Source: Haloferax prahovense DSM 18310
GTDB taxonomy: Archaea; Halobacteriota; Halobacteria; Halobacteriales; Haloferacaceae
Direction: 5' to 3'
Assembly (NCBI RefSeq): GCF_000336815.1
Contig: NZ_AOLG01000014.1
Coordinates: forward strand, 1-64,000
Length of the DNA: 64,000 bases
The position numbers and the translations under genes are program-made. Under the pieces are notes generated by a model, which worked only from the letters and a program-made list of their open reading frames with translations, was not told the DNA's origin and did no database searches. Within the stretch, counting starts at the first letter, position 1, and the number at the start of each line of letters is the position of its first letter. Shown piece by piece: positions 56,718 to 64,000 of this stretch.

Positions 56718-58322
56718 CTACGCGTCCGCGACGCCCTCGTCGCGTTCGACGCAATCACGGAGCAGGTCGTCGACGACGCTCTCTCGGAACGACTCCCAGT
56801 CGGTCGTCGACGTCCAGAGCCGACCCGCGTCCGTGGGTTCAAGCGCGTCGCGGCCGCGTTCGCGCTCGCGCGTCGTGACGAACCCGTTCGCGGTGAGTCC
56901 CTCGACGGCCACGTCGAGGCGCGGGGCGAGCGCGTTCGAGAGCCGCTTTTCGAATCGGTCGCCGGTCACGCTATCCCGAGCGACGCCCACGCAGAACGAA
57001 TCGAAGGCCGACCACGTCTCCTCGTCGCGCGCGCCGGCGACGATACCGTGGTGTTCGGCGCGCTCGCGGAGTTCGGCGGCGACCGCGCGACGCGTCCGCT
57101 GGCGGGAGCGCGGCGGTCCGCCGGCGAGGACAGACAGAATTGTGGCTTCGAGGTCGCCCAGCGGCGAGAGCGCGTGGCCGTCGAGTTCGAGGGTTGACTC
57201 GCCCGTCGCGTGGCCCGCCTCGTCGAGTTCCGAGAGGCTCGTCGCGGCCTCGGCGGCCCGTTCGGTGAGGGCCGTCGTCCGCTCGGCGACCGGGCCGGCG
57301 GCGGCCGAGAGCTGCGCCCGGGCGTCCAGATAGGCGTCGAGGTGCGCCTCGAAGCGGTCGAGCGACGCGAACAGCTCGATGGTCGCCCGGTCTTCGAACT
57401 TCCCGAAGCGCGCCTCACAGCTCGTTCGGAAGCGGGCGACCAGTTCGCTGGGATTCTCCTCGACCGCCGCGAGCAGGCGGCTCTCGTCGTCGAGCCACGC
57501 GTCGAGCGCATCGAGCACTGCGTTCGGGTCGCGCGTGTCCTCGGGGTCCGGACGGGGTGCCTCGGACTCGACGAGGTCCGCGAGCTGCTCGCGAGCGCGC
57601 CCGACGTAGGAACTCATCGCGCCGAGCGGCGAGTCACCGTTGGAGCGCGCCCCGCGAGCGCCCGCGGTTCGGCCGGCGCGGGAGTTCGGACGTGACCGTC
57701 GGGACTCGCCGCTGGCCTCGGCGAGCGCGTCCCGCAGGTCCGACAGGGCGATTCGGAGCTGTCGGGCGACGGCGGCGGCCGCGGGGCCGTCGGCGACGCG
57801 GCGGAACTCGTCGAACGCGTCGGACGCGGCCTCGACGTCGGAAACGAGAGTCCGGAGGTCGTCGATGGCGGCGAGATCGGGACGGTCGGTCGCGGGGACG
57901 GTCAGAAGCGAGACGGTCCCGCGTTCGAGCTCGCCGCCGTCGACGAGGGCGGTTCGCGCGGCGTAGAAGGCGGCGGCGACCTGCGGGGGCGCGCCGGCGA
58001 GGTTCACCCGCACGTCGCCGTCCACGGCGGCCTCGCGGAGCAGGTCGGTCGTCGCGGCGTACAGCTCCGCGAAAGAGCCGGTGAAGGGGAGCCGTGCTTC
58101 GTCGAGCGTTCCCCGACCGGCGAGCCGTTCGCTGACGACTTTCGCGGCGTGTGCGCTCGCTCGCGGCGCGCCGGGCGCGCAGTCGTCCGGGTCGCGACCC
58201 TGCTCGGGGTCGGCCTCGTCGCGGACCAGACGAACCCGGTCGGCGTCGACGTCGCCTGCTTCGAGCGGGGTGACGACCCGCTGCACGTCGAGTCCGAGGA
58301 CGGAGAGGTGGGTCGTCGGCAT
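56718..58322 (-). CDS. Predicted CARF-like sensor with C-terminal winged helix
   Basis: 534 residues. The N-terminal roughly 150 residues look like a Rossmann-type CARF or DUF6293-like domain: LSVLGLDVQRVVTPLEAGDVD at the start and DVRVNLAGAPPQVAAAFYA (about 104-122), the position where relatives have VNVSxGTK. Residues about 165-400 are long helices with Ala/Asp/Glu, broken by a basic linker. Residues about 410-520 resemble a winged helix: LGDLEATILSVLAGGPP, then VEGLTANGFVTTRERE. Relatives are ligand-controlled regulators, in some cases tied to CRISPR signalling. No CRISPR genes are in this window. The assignment is by eye and moderate. Confidence 0.6.
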   Translation of the reverse strand: MPTTHLSVLGLDVQRVVTPLEAGDVDADRVRLVRDEADPEQGRDPDDCAPGAPRASAHAAKVVSERLAGRGTLDEARLPFTGSFAELYAATTDLLREAAVDGDVRVNLAGAPPQVAAAFYAARTALVDGGELERGTVSLLTVPATDRPDLAAIDDLRTLVSDVEAASDAFDEFRRVADGPAAAAVARQLRIALSDLRDALAEASGESRRSRPNSRAGRTAGARGARSNGDSPLGAMSSYVGRAREQLADLVESEAPRPDPEDTRDPNAVLDALDAWLDDESRLLAAVEENPSELVARFRTSCEARFGKFEDRATIELFASLDRFEAHLDAYLDARAQLSAAAGPVAERTTALTERAAEAATSLSELDEAGHATGESTLELDGHALSPLGDLEATILSVLAGGPPRSRQRTRRAVAAELRERAEHHGIVAGARDEETWSAFDSFCVGVARDSVTGDRFEKRLSNALAPRLDVAVEGLTANGFVTTRERERGRDALEPTDAGRLWTSTTDWESFRESVVDDLLRDCVERDEGVADA

Positions 58323-58408
58323 CTGTCTGACCCATTCGCTACCGGTACCCTCAATGTTGTGGTGGCTCCTGAGAGCCGCCTGTCAGAATCAGAAGCGCCG
58401 GCGCGGCG

Positions 58409-58972
58409 TCAGACCCACGAGCGGATGAGGTTGCGCCCGACGACGCCGAGCCCGAGCGTGTCGACGACGAACAGGATGACGCCGCCGATGATGGGGACGA
58501 GCGACAGGACCGCCGCGATGAGCGCGCCGACCGCGACCGAGACGCCGAGCGGGGGCGACCCGCCGGAGGCGGTGCCAGTCACGAGCGAGCCGAGGAGGAC
58601 GGTCGCGAGCGCACCGCCGACGATGCCGAGGAGGATGAACGCGAGGAACCCCGGAATCGCCACGAGGAGGCCGATGATGGTGATTGCGAGGAGGACGAGG
58701 ACGATGAGGCCGCCGATGCCGATGCCGAGGCCCCAGAGGAACGACCCGCCGGGGTCGTCCCGAATCTCGGCGATGGCGTCTCTGGTGTACGCCGGGGCCG
58801 CGGCGACGAGGATGCCGCCGACGACGAGGTCGATGAGGAAGCTCACGCCAGCACGGAACACCGGCGAAAGCTGCTGTGCGGACTCGAGGTTCTGCGCGGC
58901 GGCGGTTCCCGCGAGCGCGAGGACGCCGAGCAGGCTCAGGAGGGCGGTTCGTGACGTTCGTGGAGGGACCAT
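58409..58972 (-). CDS. Membrane protein with signal peptide and four helices
   Basis: 187 residues. A cleavable-looking signal (LLSLLGVLALAGTAAAQ) is followed by a short external segment and hydrophobic helices at about 42-60, 80-98, 102-125 and 145-180, the region LFVVDTLGLGVVGRNLI near the end. The layout resembles haloarchaeal membrane proteins often placed near bactofilin-like genes, but no name can be given. It is 86 bases beyond the CARF-like gene start on the same strand; a functional link is not evident. Confidence 0.72.
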   Translation of the reverse strand: MVPPRTSRTALLSLLGVLALAGTAAAQNLESAQQLSPVFRAGVSFLIDLVVGGILVAAAPAYTRDAIAEIRDDPGGSFLWGLGIGIGGLIVLVLLAITIIGLLVAIPGFLAFILLGIVGGALATVLLGSLVTGTASGGSPPLGVSVAVGALIAAVLSLVPIIGGVILFVVDTLGLGVVGRNLIRSWV

Positions 58973-59128
58973 ACGTATCCGTGGAATGGCGACCCGTATA
59001 GGTATTCTGGACGGACTGTCAGGAGATCAGATACGTCCGAAGCGAGGTGGAAGAGTCGAAACAGGACGCTCGTCTCGGCGGCGTCGCGAGAGCCACGCGG
59101 GGGCGGGGCGCTCACCGGGAGTCTCGGG

Positions 59129-60163
59129 CTACCAGGTGCCGTGGAACGTGTCGAACTCCAGAGAGTCGAGCGGTTCGTCGCCGACGGCGATGCGGTACTC
59201 CTGCGGCGTCAGCATCGGCTTGTGGAACCGCGGGCCGTCGTCGGTTGTGATGCGCGGACAGCCGGTGTTGACGAACGCGTCCATGTCGAAGTTCCGGAGC
59301 CTGTCGGGCGTCACCTCGTCCATCGTGATGAGGTAGGCGTTCTCGTTGTCCTCCAGAATCTTCTCGGCGATTTCCATGCGACCCTGGCCGATTTTCGTAC
59401 AGAAGATGACGCCCCACTTCTCGGCGTCCATCGCCTTGTGGACCGAGGCGTACCGCTGTTTCATGAACTTCCGCGTGTCGGCGATGGTGACGACGTTGTT
59501 CACGGGGTCGGCGATGACGACATTCTTGTCGGGGTGTTCCATCGCGAGGCCGAGCGGGTGGAACTTGCCGCCGCCGACGTAGAGCACGTCGTCCGCCGGG
59601 ATGTCCGCGGAGGCGTAGTTGCAGCCGAGGACCTGTCCCTCGTAGGTGAGGCGGTCGTCGCCCTTGCGGGTCTGGACGGTGTAGCCGCGCTCTTCGAGCC
59701 AGTCGCACATGTCCTCGAAGCGGTTCATGTGCTGGGCGGTGGTGACGAGACCGACCTCGTCGCCCTCGATGTCGTCGAGCGCGTCCTCCATGATGGGGAA
59801 GGGGTCGACGTTGGAGAACAGCGGGACGTAGATGATTTTGTCCGACTCCTTCATCGGCGAGTGGCCGAAGTGGACGAACACGTCGGTCCGCCGCATGAGG
59901 TAGGTGTCGAGGTCGCACGCGCCGTAACACGGCTGGCCGGAGAGCATGAACGTCACGTCGTCGTCGCAGAGCTGTCGGAGGTCGTCGGCGACCGCCGGGC
60001 CGCGGCGCTTCAGTCCCTCGGGGAACTGGAGGCCGACGCGCTTGGCGTCGCGCTCCTCGATGGCTTCGACGATCTGTTCGAGCTCGTAGTCCCACTCCCG
60101 GTCGTGCTTGAGCGACATCCCGGTGTTTCGAAGGTCTCCCTCCGAGGTGGCGTCCTGACTCAT
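59129..60163 (-). CDS. dph2: Diphthamide biosynthesis protein Dph2 (Fe-S radical SAM-like enzyme)
   Basis: First step of diphthamide synthesis: transfers the 3-amino-3-carboxypropyl group of SAM to a histidine of elongation factor 2. It has 344 residues from ATG 60163; an earlier in-frame ATG 20 codons upstream is less likely. Three cysteines ligating the 4Fe-4S cluster lie in PCYGACDLD (about 90), LGCNYAS and VNTGCPRI (about 295), one in each of three repeated domains. VGLQFPEGLKRRG is the N-terminal family motif. In archaea one protein forms a homodimer. Recognition is firm. Confidence 0.95.
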   Translation of the reverse strand: MSQDATSEGDLRNTGMSLKHDREWDYELEQIVEAIEERDAKRVGLQFPEGLKRRGPAVADDLRQLCDDDVTFMLSGQPCYGACDLDTYLMRRTDVFVHFGHSPMKESDKIIYVPLFSNVDPFPIMEDALDDIEGDEVGLVTTAQHMNRFEDMCDWLEERGYTVQTRKGDDRLTYEGQVLGCNYASADIPADDVLYVGGGKFHPLGLAMEHPDKNVVIADPVNNVVTIADTRKFMKQRYASVHKAMDAEKWGVIFCTKIGQGRMEIAEKILEDNENAYLITMDEVTPDRLRNFDMDAFVNTGCPRITTDDGPRFHKPMLTPQEYRIAVGDEPLDSLEFDTFHGTW

Positions 60164-60328
60164 TGCCCCATCGTTGCGGACGGAGCCGTTTAACCACCGC
60201 GCTTCCCCACGAATGAGCGTCACACACCCGCACGCACGCCGAAGCGAACCGCGGCGTCGACGGCGGCGTCACCCGGTTACCCCGTTGTCACTCGGGGATT
60301 CAAGACTCGCCGCGGCCTACCGCCGTCC

Positions 60329-60982
60329 ATGTCCGACATCCCCCTCGAACACGTCCACGTCGAACCGTCGGAACCGGGCGACGGCCCGGCTCCCGCCGTC
60401 GTCCTGCTCCACGGCCGCGGCTCGAACGAACAGGACCTCCTCTCTATCGCACAGGAGTTCCCCGACCACGTCCACGTCGTGAGTCTCCGCGCGCCCGACC
60501 GCCTGCAGGGCGGCTACACGTGGTACGAACTCGACCTCTCAGAGGGCGGCCTCCACCAGAGCCAGCCCCACGCCGAGCAGTTCGAGCGCTCGCGAAACCT
60601 CGTCCGCGAGGCTATCGCCGGGGCGGTCGAGGCGTACGACATCGACCCCGACCGAATCGGCCTCCTCGGGTTCAGCCAGGGCGCGATTACCAGCCTCTCG
60701 CTCCTCCTCGACGACCCCGACGACTACGCGTGGGTCGTCGCGCTCCACGGCTACCTCGCGGATTCCCACGCCGACCTCGAACCCGACGGCATCGCCGGCA
60801 AGCCGGTGTTCGTCGGCGGCGGATCGATGGATCAAATCATCCCGTCCTCGCGGGTCGAACGCGCGGCCGAGCGCCTCCGCGAGCTCGGCGTGGACGTGAC
60901 CGCGAACCTCTACGGCGCGCCCCACGGTGTCAGCCCGGACGAACTGCAGGACGTGGTCGCGTTCGTCGAGTCCCACGTCTGA
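60329..60982 (+). CDS. Phospholipase/carboxylesterase-type hydrolase
   Basis: Alpha/beta hydrolase of 217 residues. HGRGSNEQDLLSIA carries the oxyanion loop, GLLGFSQGAI has the nucleophile S116, the acid lies near the GGGSMDQIIP stretch, and the catalytic histidine is in YGAPHGVSPDE (about 199), giving a full triad. It belongs to the carboxylesterase/thioesterase (YpfH-like) family. The substrate is unknown. The ATG at 60329 is 166 bases from divergent dph2. Confidence 0.9.
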   Translation: MSDIPLEHVHVEPSEPGDGPAPAVVLLHGRGSNEQDLLSIAQEFPDHVHVVSLRAPDRLQGGYTWYELDLSEGGLHQSQPHAEQFERSRNLVREAIAGAVEAYDIDPDRIGLLGFSQGAITSLSLLLDDPDDYAWVVALHGYLADSHADLEPDGIAGKPVFVGGGSMDQIIPSSRVERAAERLRELGVDVTANLYGAPHGVSPDELQDVVAFVESHV

Positions 60983-61062
60983 GCCCTCCGCAGGGCCGAC
61001 CGCTTGCCACCTCTCCTTCCCCGTTCGGCAGGTTGAAACCGCTCGCACCCCAACGCGCGGCT

Positions 61063-61437
61063 ATGAGCACGCAGACGACGCGGCTCGAAGAACTCGGGCG
61101 CGAACTCGGCGAGGCCATCGCCGACCATCCGAAGTACGAAGCCTACGAGGAGGCGAAGGCCGCCGTCGAAGCCGACGACGACGTGCAGGAACTCATCACG
61201 GAGTTCAACCAGCTCCGCGAGGAGTTCAACGTGGCCCGACAGATGGGCGAAGCGACCCAGGAGGGGCTCCGGAAGGTCCAAGCGGCCCAAGAAGAACTCC
61301 ACTCCGAGCCCGTGATGGAGGAGTACCTCCTCGCGCAGGCCGAACTCGTCGGCGAGTTGGAGAAGATTAACGAGGCCATCTCGGAGCCGCTTGCGGTCGA
61401 CTTCGGCGGCGAGGCCGGCGGCTGCTGTAACGACTGA
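61063..61437 (+). CDS. YlbF-family helical protein
   Basis: 124 residues from ATG 61063. The helical pattern LGEAIADHPKYEAYEEAKAAV then VQELITEFNQLREEFNVARQ matches YlbF/YmcA proteins, which in Bacillus regulate RNA decay and development as small helical complexes. The C-terminus ends GGEAGGCCND with two adjacent cysteines, a possible metal or redox site also seen in the bacterial Y-complex, which can carry Fe-S clusters. It starts a same-strand run with the MinD-like and KaiC-like genes. Confidence 0.85.
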   Translation: MSTQTTRLEELGRELGEAIADHPKYEAYEEAKAAVEADDDVQELITEFNQLREEFNVARQMGEATQEGLRKVQAAQEELHSEPVMEEYLLAQAELVGELEKINEAISEPLAVDFGGEAGGCCND

Positions 61438-61501
61438 GGCCAACTCGACGCGGCTCGTTTTCGCCGCAGGTTCAAGTACCAAGCCGGGGCCAGCCCCGGC
61501 T

Positions 61502-62119
61502 ATGTTGGCAATCGCGGGCGGCAAGGGCGGCAGCGGCAAGACCACCACGACCCTCGGACTGGCGAGCGCGCTCGACGGCCCGGTGCTCGCCGTCGACGCC
61601 GACAGGGACATGCCGAACCTCCACGCGATGGCCGGCGTGGAGCGCCGAGTGGACGCCGTCTCGGGCAAATCGGTGTGCGAACCCTCGGTTCGGTCGCATC
61701 CGACCGACTCGACCGTTTCCGTGCTCCCGGCACCCACCGGAACCGACGACGAGGCCTTCGAGCGGTGGCTTCGGACCGCCGCGGACGACGAACGTCGCGC
61801 GGTCGTCGACTGCCCAGCGGGTGCTGGTCCCGACGCCGCCGTCCCGCTCCGCGTCGCCGACGCCGTGGTCATCGTGTCGCCGCTGTGCGCGCCGGCGCTC
61901 CGCGACGCCGCCAAGACGGCCGCGATGGCGCGGGCGCTCGGCACCCCCGTCGTCGGGTGTGTCATCTCGCGGTCACGAATGGCTCCAGAGGCGGTGTCCG
62001 ACCTCGTGGGCGCGCCGGTGCTCGGGACCGTTCCGGAGGAGTCGTCGCCAGTTCTCACCCGTCCGACAGTTCGGGCCGCGTACCGTCGAATCGCCGACAG
62101 GATACCGGGGAAGAAGTAA
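61502..62119 (+). CDS. MinD/ParA-like ATPase
   Basis: Deviant Walker A ATPase of 205 residues from ATG 61502. KGGSGKTTTTLGLA (residues 8-21) is the deviant P-loop, VLAVDADRDMPNL the switch region, and VVDCPAGAGPD the Walker B area. The C-terminus (YRRIADRIPGKK) is basic but lacks a long membrane-targeting helix. H. volcanii has several MinD paralogs, and one, as I recall, lies in this neighbourhood. A positioning or partition role is likely, target unknown. Gap to YlbF is 64 bases and to the next gene 26 bases. Confidence 0.88.
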   Translation: MLAIAGGKGGSGKTTTTLGLASALDGPVLAVDADRDMPNLHAMAGVERRVDAVSGKSVCEPSVRSHPTDSTVSVLPAPTGTDDEAFERWLRTAADDERRAVVDCPAGAGPDAAVPLRVADAVVIVSPLCAPALRDAAKTAAMARALGTPVVGCVISRSRMAPEAVSDLVGAPVLGTVPEESSPVLTRPTVRAAYRRIADRIPGKK

Positions 62120-62145
62120 TATGAGCGACTTCCTTACACTGGGGT

Positions 62146-62769
62146 ATGTCTCGACTGGCGACGGGAATCGACGTGCTCGACCGCCAACTCGGCGGGGGCA
62201 TTCCCGCGGGGAGCATCGTTCTCCTCGCCGCCGACCCGGCCAGCCAGTCCGAACTGTTCTTACACGAACTGACGACCACGCGGGGGACGCTGTGGCTGAC
62301 GACGATTCGTTCGGCCGAGGCCGTCACCGACGCGCTCGAACGGAACTCCGGTCCGACCGGAAACCCCACCGTGCGCGACGTGGGCGGCGACGCGCCGCTC
62401 GACACGGCGAGCAGCCTGGTCCGCGACCTCCCGGAGGGCGCGAACCTCGTCATCGACGTGGTGGACGTACTCGAACGAAGCGAGGGCGCTCGCTACCGGA
62501 AGTTCCTCAACGACCTGCAGACGCACATGGTCAACACCCGCGGACTGACCGTCCTCCACGGGCTGAAAGGCGAGTCGGTCCCGGACAACCGCGACCTGAC
62601 CGAACACATGGCCGACGTGGTGTTCGACCTGGACACGAAGATAGACGGCTCGGAAATCGTCAACCGGCTCGCAGTCCCCAAGTTCCGCGGCGGCCGCGCG
62701 CTCAACGAGACCATCAAGCTCCGGCTGGCGGAGCGCGTCACCGTCGACACCAGCCGCGACATCGCCTGA
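62146..62769 (+). CDS. KaiC/RecA-like protein with degenerate Walker A
   Basis: 207 residues, related to the KaiC/GvpD/RadA superfamily by its start TGIDVLDRQLGGGIPAGSIVLL, the usual N-terminal pattern of KaiC domains. The P-loop (GxxxxGKT) is replaced by ADPASQSEL, so ATP binding is probably lost. The Walker B-like strand is NLVIDVVDVLERSEG, and LKGESVPDNRDLTEHMADVVF follows the superfamily layout. It likely acts as a regulatory partner. It is 26 bases after the MinD-like gene and almost surely co-transcribed with it. Confidence 0.82.
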   Translation: MSRLATGIDVLDRQLGGGIPAGSIVLLAADPASQSELFLHELTTTRGTLWLTTIRSAEAVTDALERNSGPTGNPTVRDVGGDAPLDTASSLVRDLPEGANLVIDVVDVLERSEGARYRKFLNDLQTHMVNTRGLTVLHGLKGESVPDNRDLTEHMADVVFDLDTKIDGSEIVNRLAVPKFRGGRALNETIKLRLAERVTVDTSRDIA

Positions 62770-62787
62770 GCGAGCTCGAGTCGCCGC

Positions 62788-63054
62788 TCAGAGCGCGAAG
62801 AACCCGAACGTGCCGAGCGTGACGGCCGCGATGAGCGACATCCACGTCCGGGCGGACAGCGCCGCGCCACGGGAAAAGACGTAGGCGAAGTACGGTGCGA
62901 GCGGGGAGAGACGGTAGACGAACGGCACCTCGATTCCGGCGCCGTACTTGAGCGAGAGCGTCAATGCGACGGTACAGAGCCCGGCGACAAGTGCGACTTT
63001 CACGTCTGTGAGGTCGCGGAACTCGGCCGTCGCGTCGTCGTCTGACGAAGCCAT
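62788..63054 (-). CDS. Small membrane protein, 88 residues
   Basis: A short acidic N-terminal tail (SSDDDATAEFRDL) precedes two or three hydrophobic segments at about 18-38, 50-62 and 68-87 (ARTWMSLIAAVTLGTFGFF). Family not recognised. It is convergent with the KaiC-like gene, 18 bases away, and 73 bases from the 3' end of the FKBP gene upstream on the same strand. No function proposed. Confidence 0.68.
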   Translation of the reverse strand: MASSDDDATAEFRDLTDVKVALVAGLCTVALTLSLKYGAGIEVPFVYRLSPLAPYFAYVFSRGAALSARTWMSLIAAVTLGTFGFFAL

Positions 63055-63127
63055 AGCTACGAGGCGGTCGGAAGGCGAGTATCAAGAAGCCGCCGATTCG
63101 CCGAGACGGCGAGGGCGGCGGACTCGC

Positions 63128-64000
63128 TTACTCTTCGTCGGCGTCGAGTTCTGCGGCGAGTTCGTCGGCGTCGATGTCGACGTCCTCGATGGCCTCTTCG
63201 ATGTCGGCGCCGCCCGCGCCGCCCATCATACCGCCGAGGCCGCCCATGCCGCCCATGCCGCCCTCGATGGTCTCCTGAACGATGACGCGGTCGATGTCCA
63301 GCCGCTGCATGATGTCCTGCGCAATCTGCTGCTTGGAGAACATCCACTGCTGGTTCATCGTCATCTGGGGCGTCGCCTCGATGTAGAGCGTGTCCTTCTC
63401 GACGGTGACGGTCTCCGTCTCGGGCTCGGCGTCCTCATCCTCGTCGTCGTCGGACTCGACGACCTGCTCCTCTTCGACCTCGTCCGTCTGAATCCAGACT
63501 TCAGGGGCCTGCTGGAGGTACATGCCGAGGAGGCCGGAGGCCTGCTCCTCGCGGTCGTCGACGAGTTCGAGCACTTCGTACTCGTATTCGAGGTCCTCGC
63601 CGGCGAGGGGGTGGTTGAAGTTGACGCGGGCGCGACCGCCGATGATGGTCTCCAGACGGCCCTGGTCGCCGTCGATGGTGACCTGTGCGCCGGGGTAGCG
63701 GTCGTCCTCGTCGATCTTGTTGGCGCTGACCGTGCGCACTTCGTCCTCGTCGTACTCGCCGAAGGCGTCGGCCGACGGAATCTCGACGGTGCCTTCATCG
63801 CCTGCCTCGGCACCGATGAGAGCGTCGTCAACCTCGGGGAAGACGTGACCGGCACCGACGATGACGACGCGGGGCTCGAACTCGTAGCCCTCGACGTCGA
63901 TCTCGGCCTCTTCGGCCACTTCTTTGTCCGTCGTGTCGACGACGTCGCCGTCCTCGATCGTTCGCACCGTGTACGCGAGGCGGACGAAGTCGCCGTCCTG
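63128..64000 (-). CDS. FKBP-type peptidyl-prolyl isomerase, SlyD-like (5' end cut by window edge)
   Basis: The frame is open through the right edge (reading QDGDFVRLAYTV before the GTG at 63967), so the first few residues are outside. An internal GTG start is therefore not used. FKBP core: FVRLAYTVRTIEDGDVVDTT then EPRVVIVGAGHVFPEVDDALIG, with an IF-type insert (VTIDGDQGRLETIIGGRARVNFNHPLAGEDL). The C-terminal roughly 100 residues are a second, archaea-specific domain with an acidic linker and the helical segment MNQQWMFSKQQIAQDIMQRL, then a Gly/Met-rich tail. It probably assists protein folding. Confidence 0.9.
   Translation of the reverse strand, partial: QDGDFVRLAYTVRTIEDGDVVDTTDKEVAEEAEIDVEGYEFEPRVVIVGAGHVFPEVDDALIGAEAGDEGTVEIPSADAFGEYDEDEVRTVSANKIDEDDRYPGAQVTIDGDQGRLETIIGGRARVNFNHPLAGEDLEYEYEVLELVDDREEQASGLLGMYLQQAPEVWIQTDEVEEEQVVESDDDEDEDAEPETETVTVEKDTLYIEATPQMTMNQQWMFSKQQIAQDIMQRLDIDRVIVQETIEGGMGGMGGLGGMMGGAGGADIEEAIEDVDIDADELAAELDADEE

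Overview
The window is a stretch of a haloarchaeal main chromosome, most probably Haloferax (H. volcanii or a close relative). The evidence is high G+C with strongly C/G-biased third positions, very acidic proteins, Tat-type lipoproteins, archaeal families (Top6B, XPB/Bax1, PAC2, Dph2, bactofilin-like halofilin), and AT-rich TATA-like boxes about 25-30 bases before start codons, which indicates leaderless transcripts. The gene order (gyrB-gyrA, dnaJ-dnaK-grpE, bactofilin-like gene, dph2, minD-like gene) matches what I recall of H. volcanii; I could not check this.

Layout: 1-5.5 kb holds top6B (5' part only) divergent from gyrB-gyrA. 5.6-16.2 kb holds NUDIX/arginase, a DUF389 membrane protein, a sugar-nucleotide epimerase, a winged-helix regulator, a type II NADH dehydrogenase and a pyrimidine-salvage operon (cdd, a metzincin-like lipoprotein, udp). 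16.3-20.5 kb holds acetyl-CoA synthetase, a DAACS symporter and an acyl-CoA-synthetase-like protein without catalytic motifs. 20.6-26.8 kb holds the chaperone cluster (cupin, dnaJ, dnaK, hydrolase, grpE, PAC2). 27-32 kb holds an RNA m5C methyltransferase with a PUA-type partner, then the repair pair Bax1 and XPB. 32-38 kb holds an ABC importer, an aminotransferase and an NhaC antiporter. 38-46.7 kb holds envelope and cytoskeletal genes, YchF, a dolichol-phosphate-type glycosyltransferase, an RNase H-like nuclease and an SRAP protein.

From 46.7 to 49.5 kb the character changes. There is a 1.3 kb gene-free AT-rich stretch, then a DUF5805-like DNA-binding gene overlapping a tyrosine recombinase, and the unit is bracketed by two inverted copies of a palindromic sequence. 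This is the best candidate for an undescribed mobile or site-specific recombination unit.

From 49.6 to 64 kb ordinary chromosome resumes: RidA, a membrane-anchored helix-turn-helix protein, a duplicated lipoprotein, a HisG-like orphan, a large coiled-coil protein, a metallo-beta-lactamase-fold hydrolase, a 40-residue microprotein, a LOG-like protein, a CARF-like/HTH candidate, Dph2, an esterase, a YlbF/MinD/KaiC-like group, and an FKBP cut by the right edge. I saw no rRNA, tRNA, CRISPR array or complete insertion sequence.
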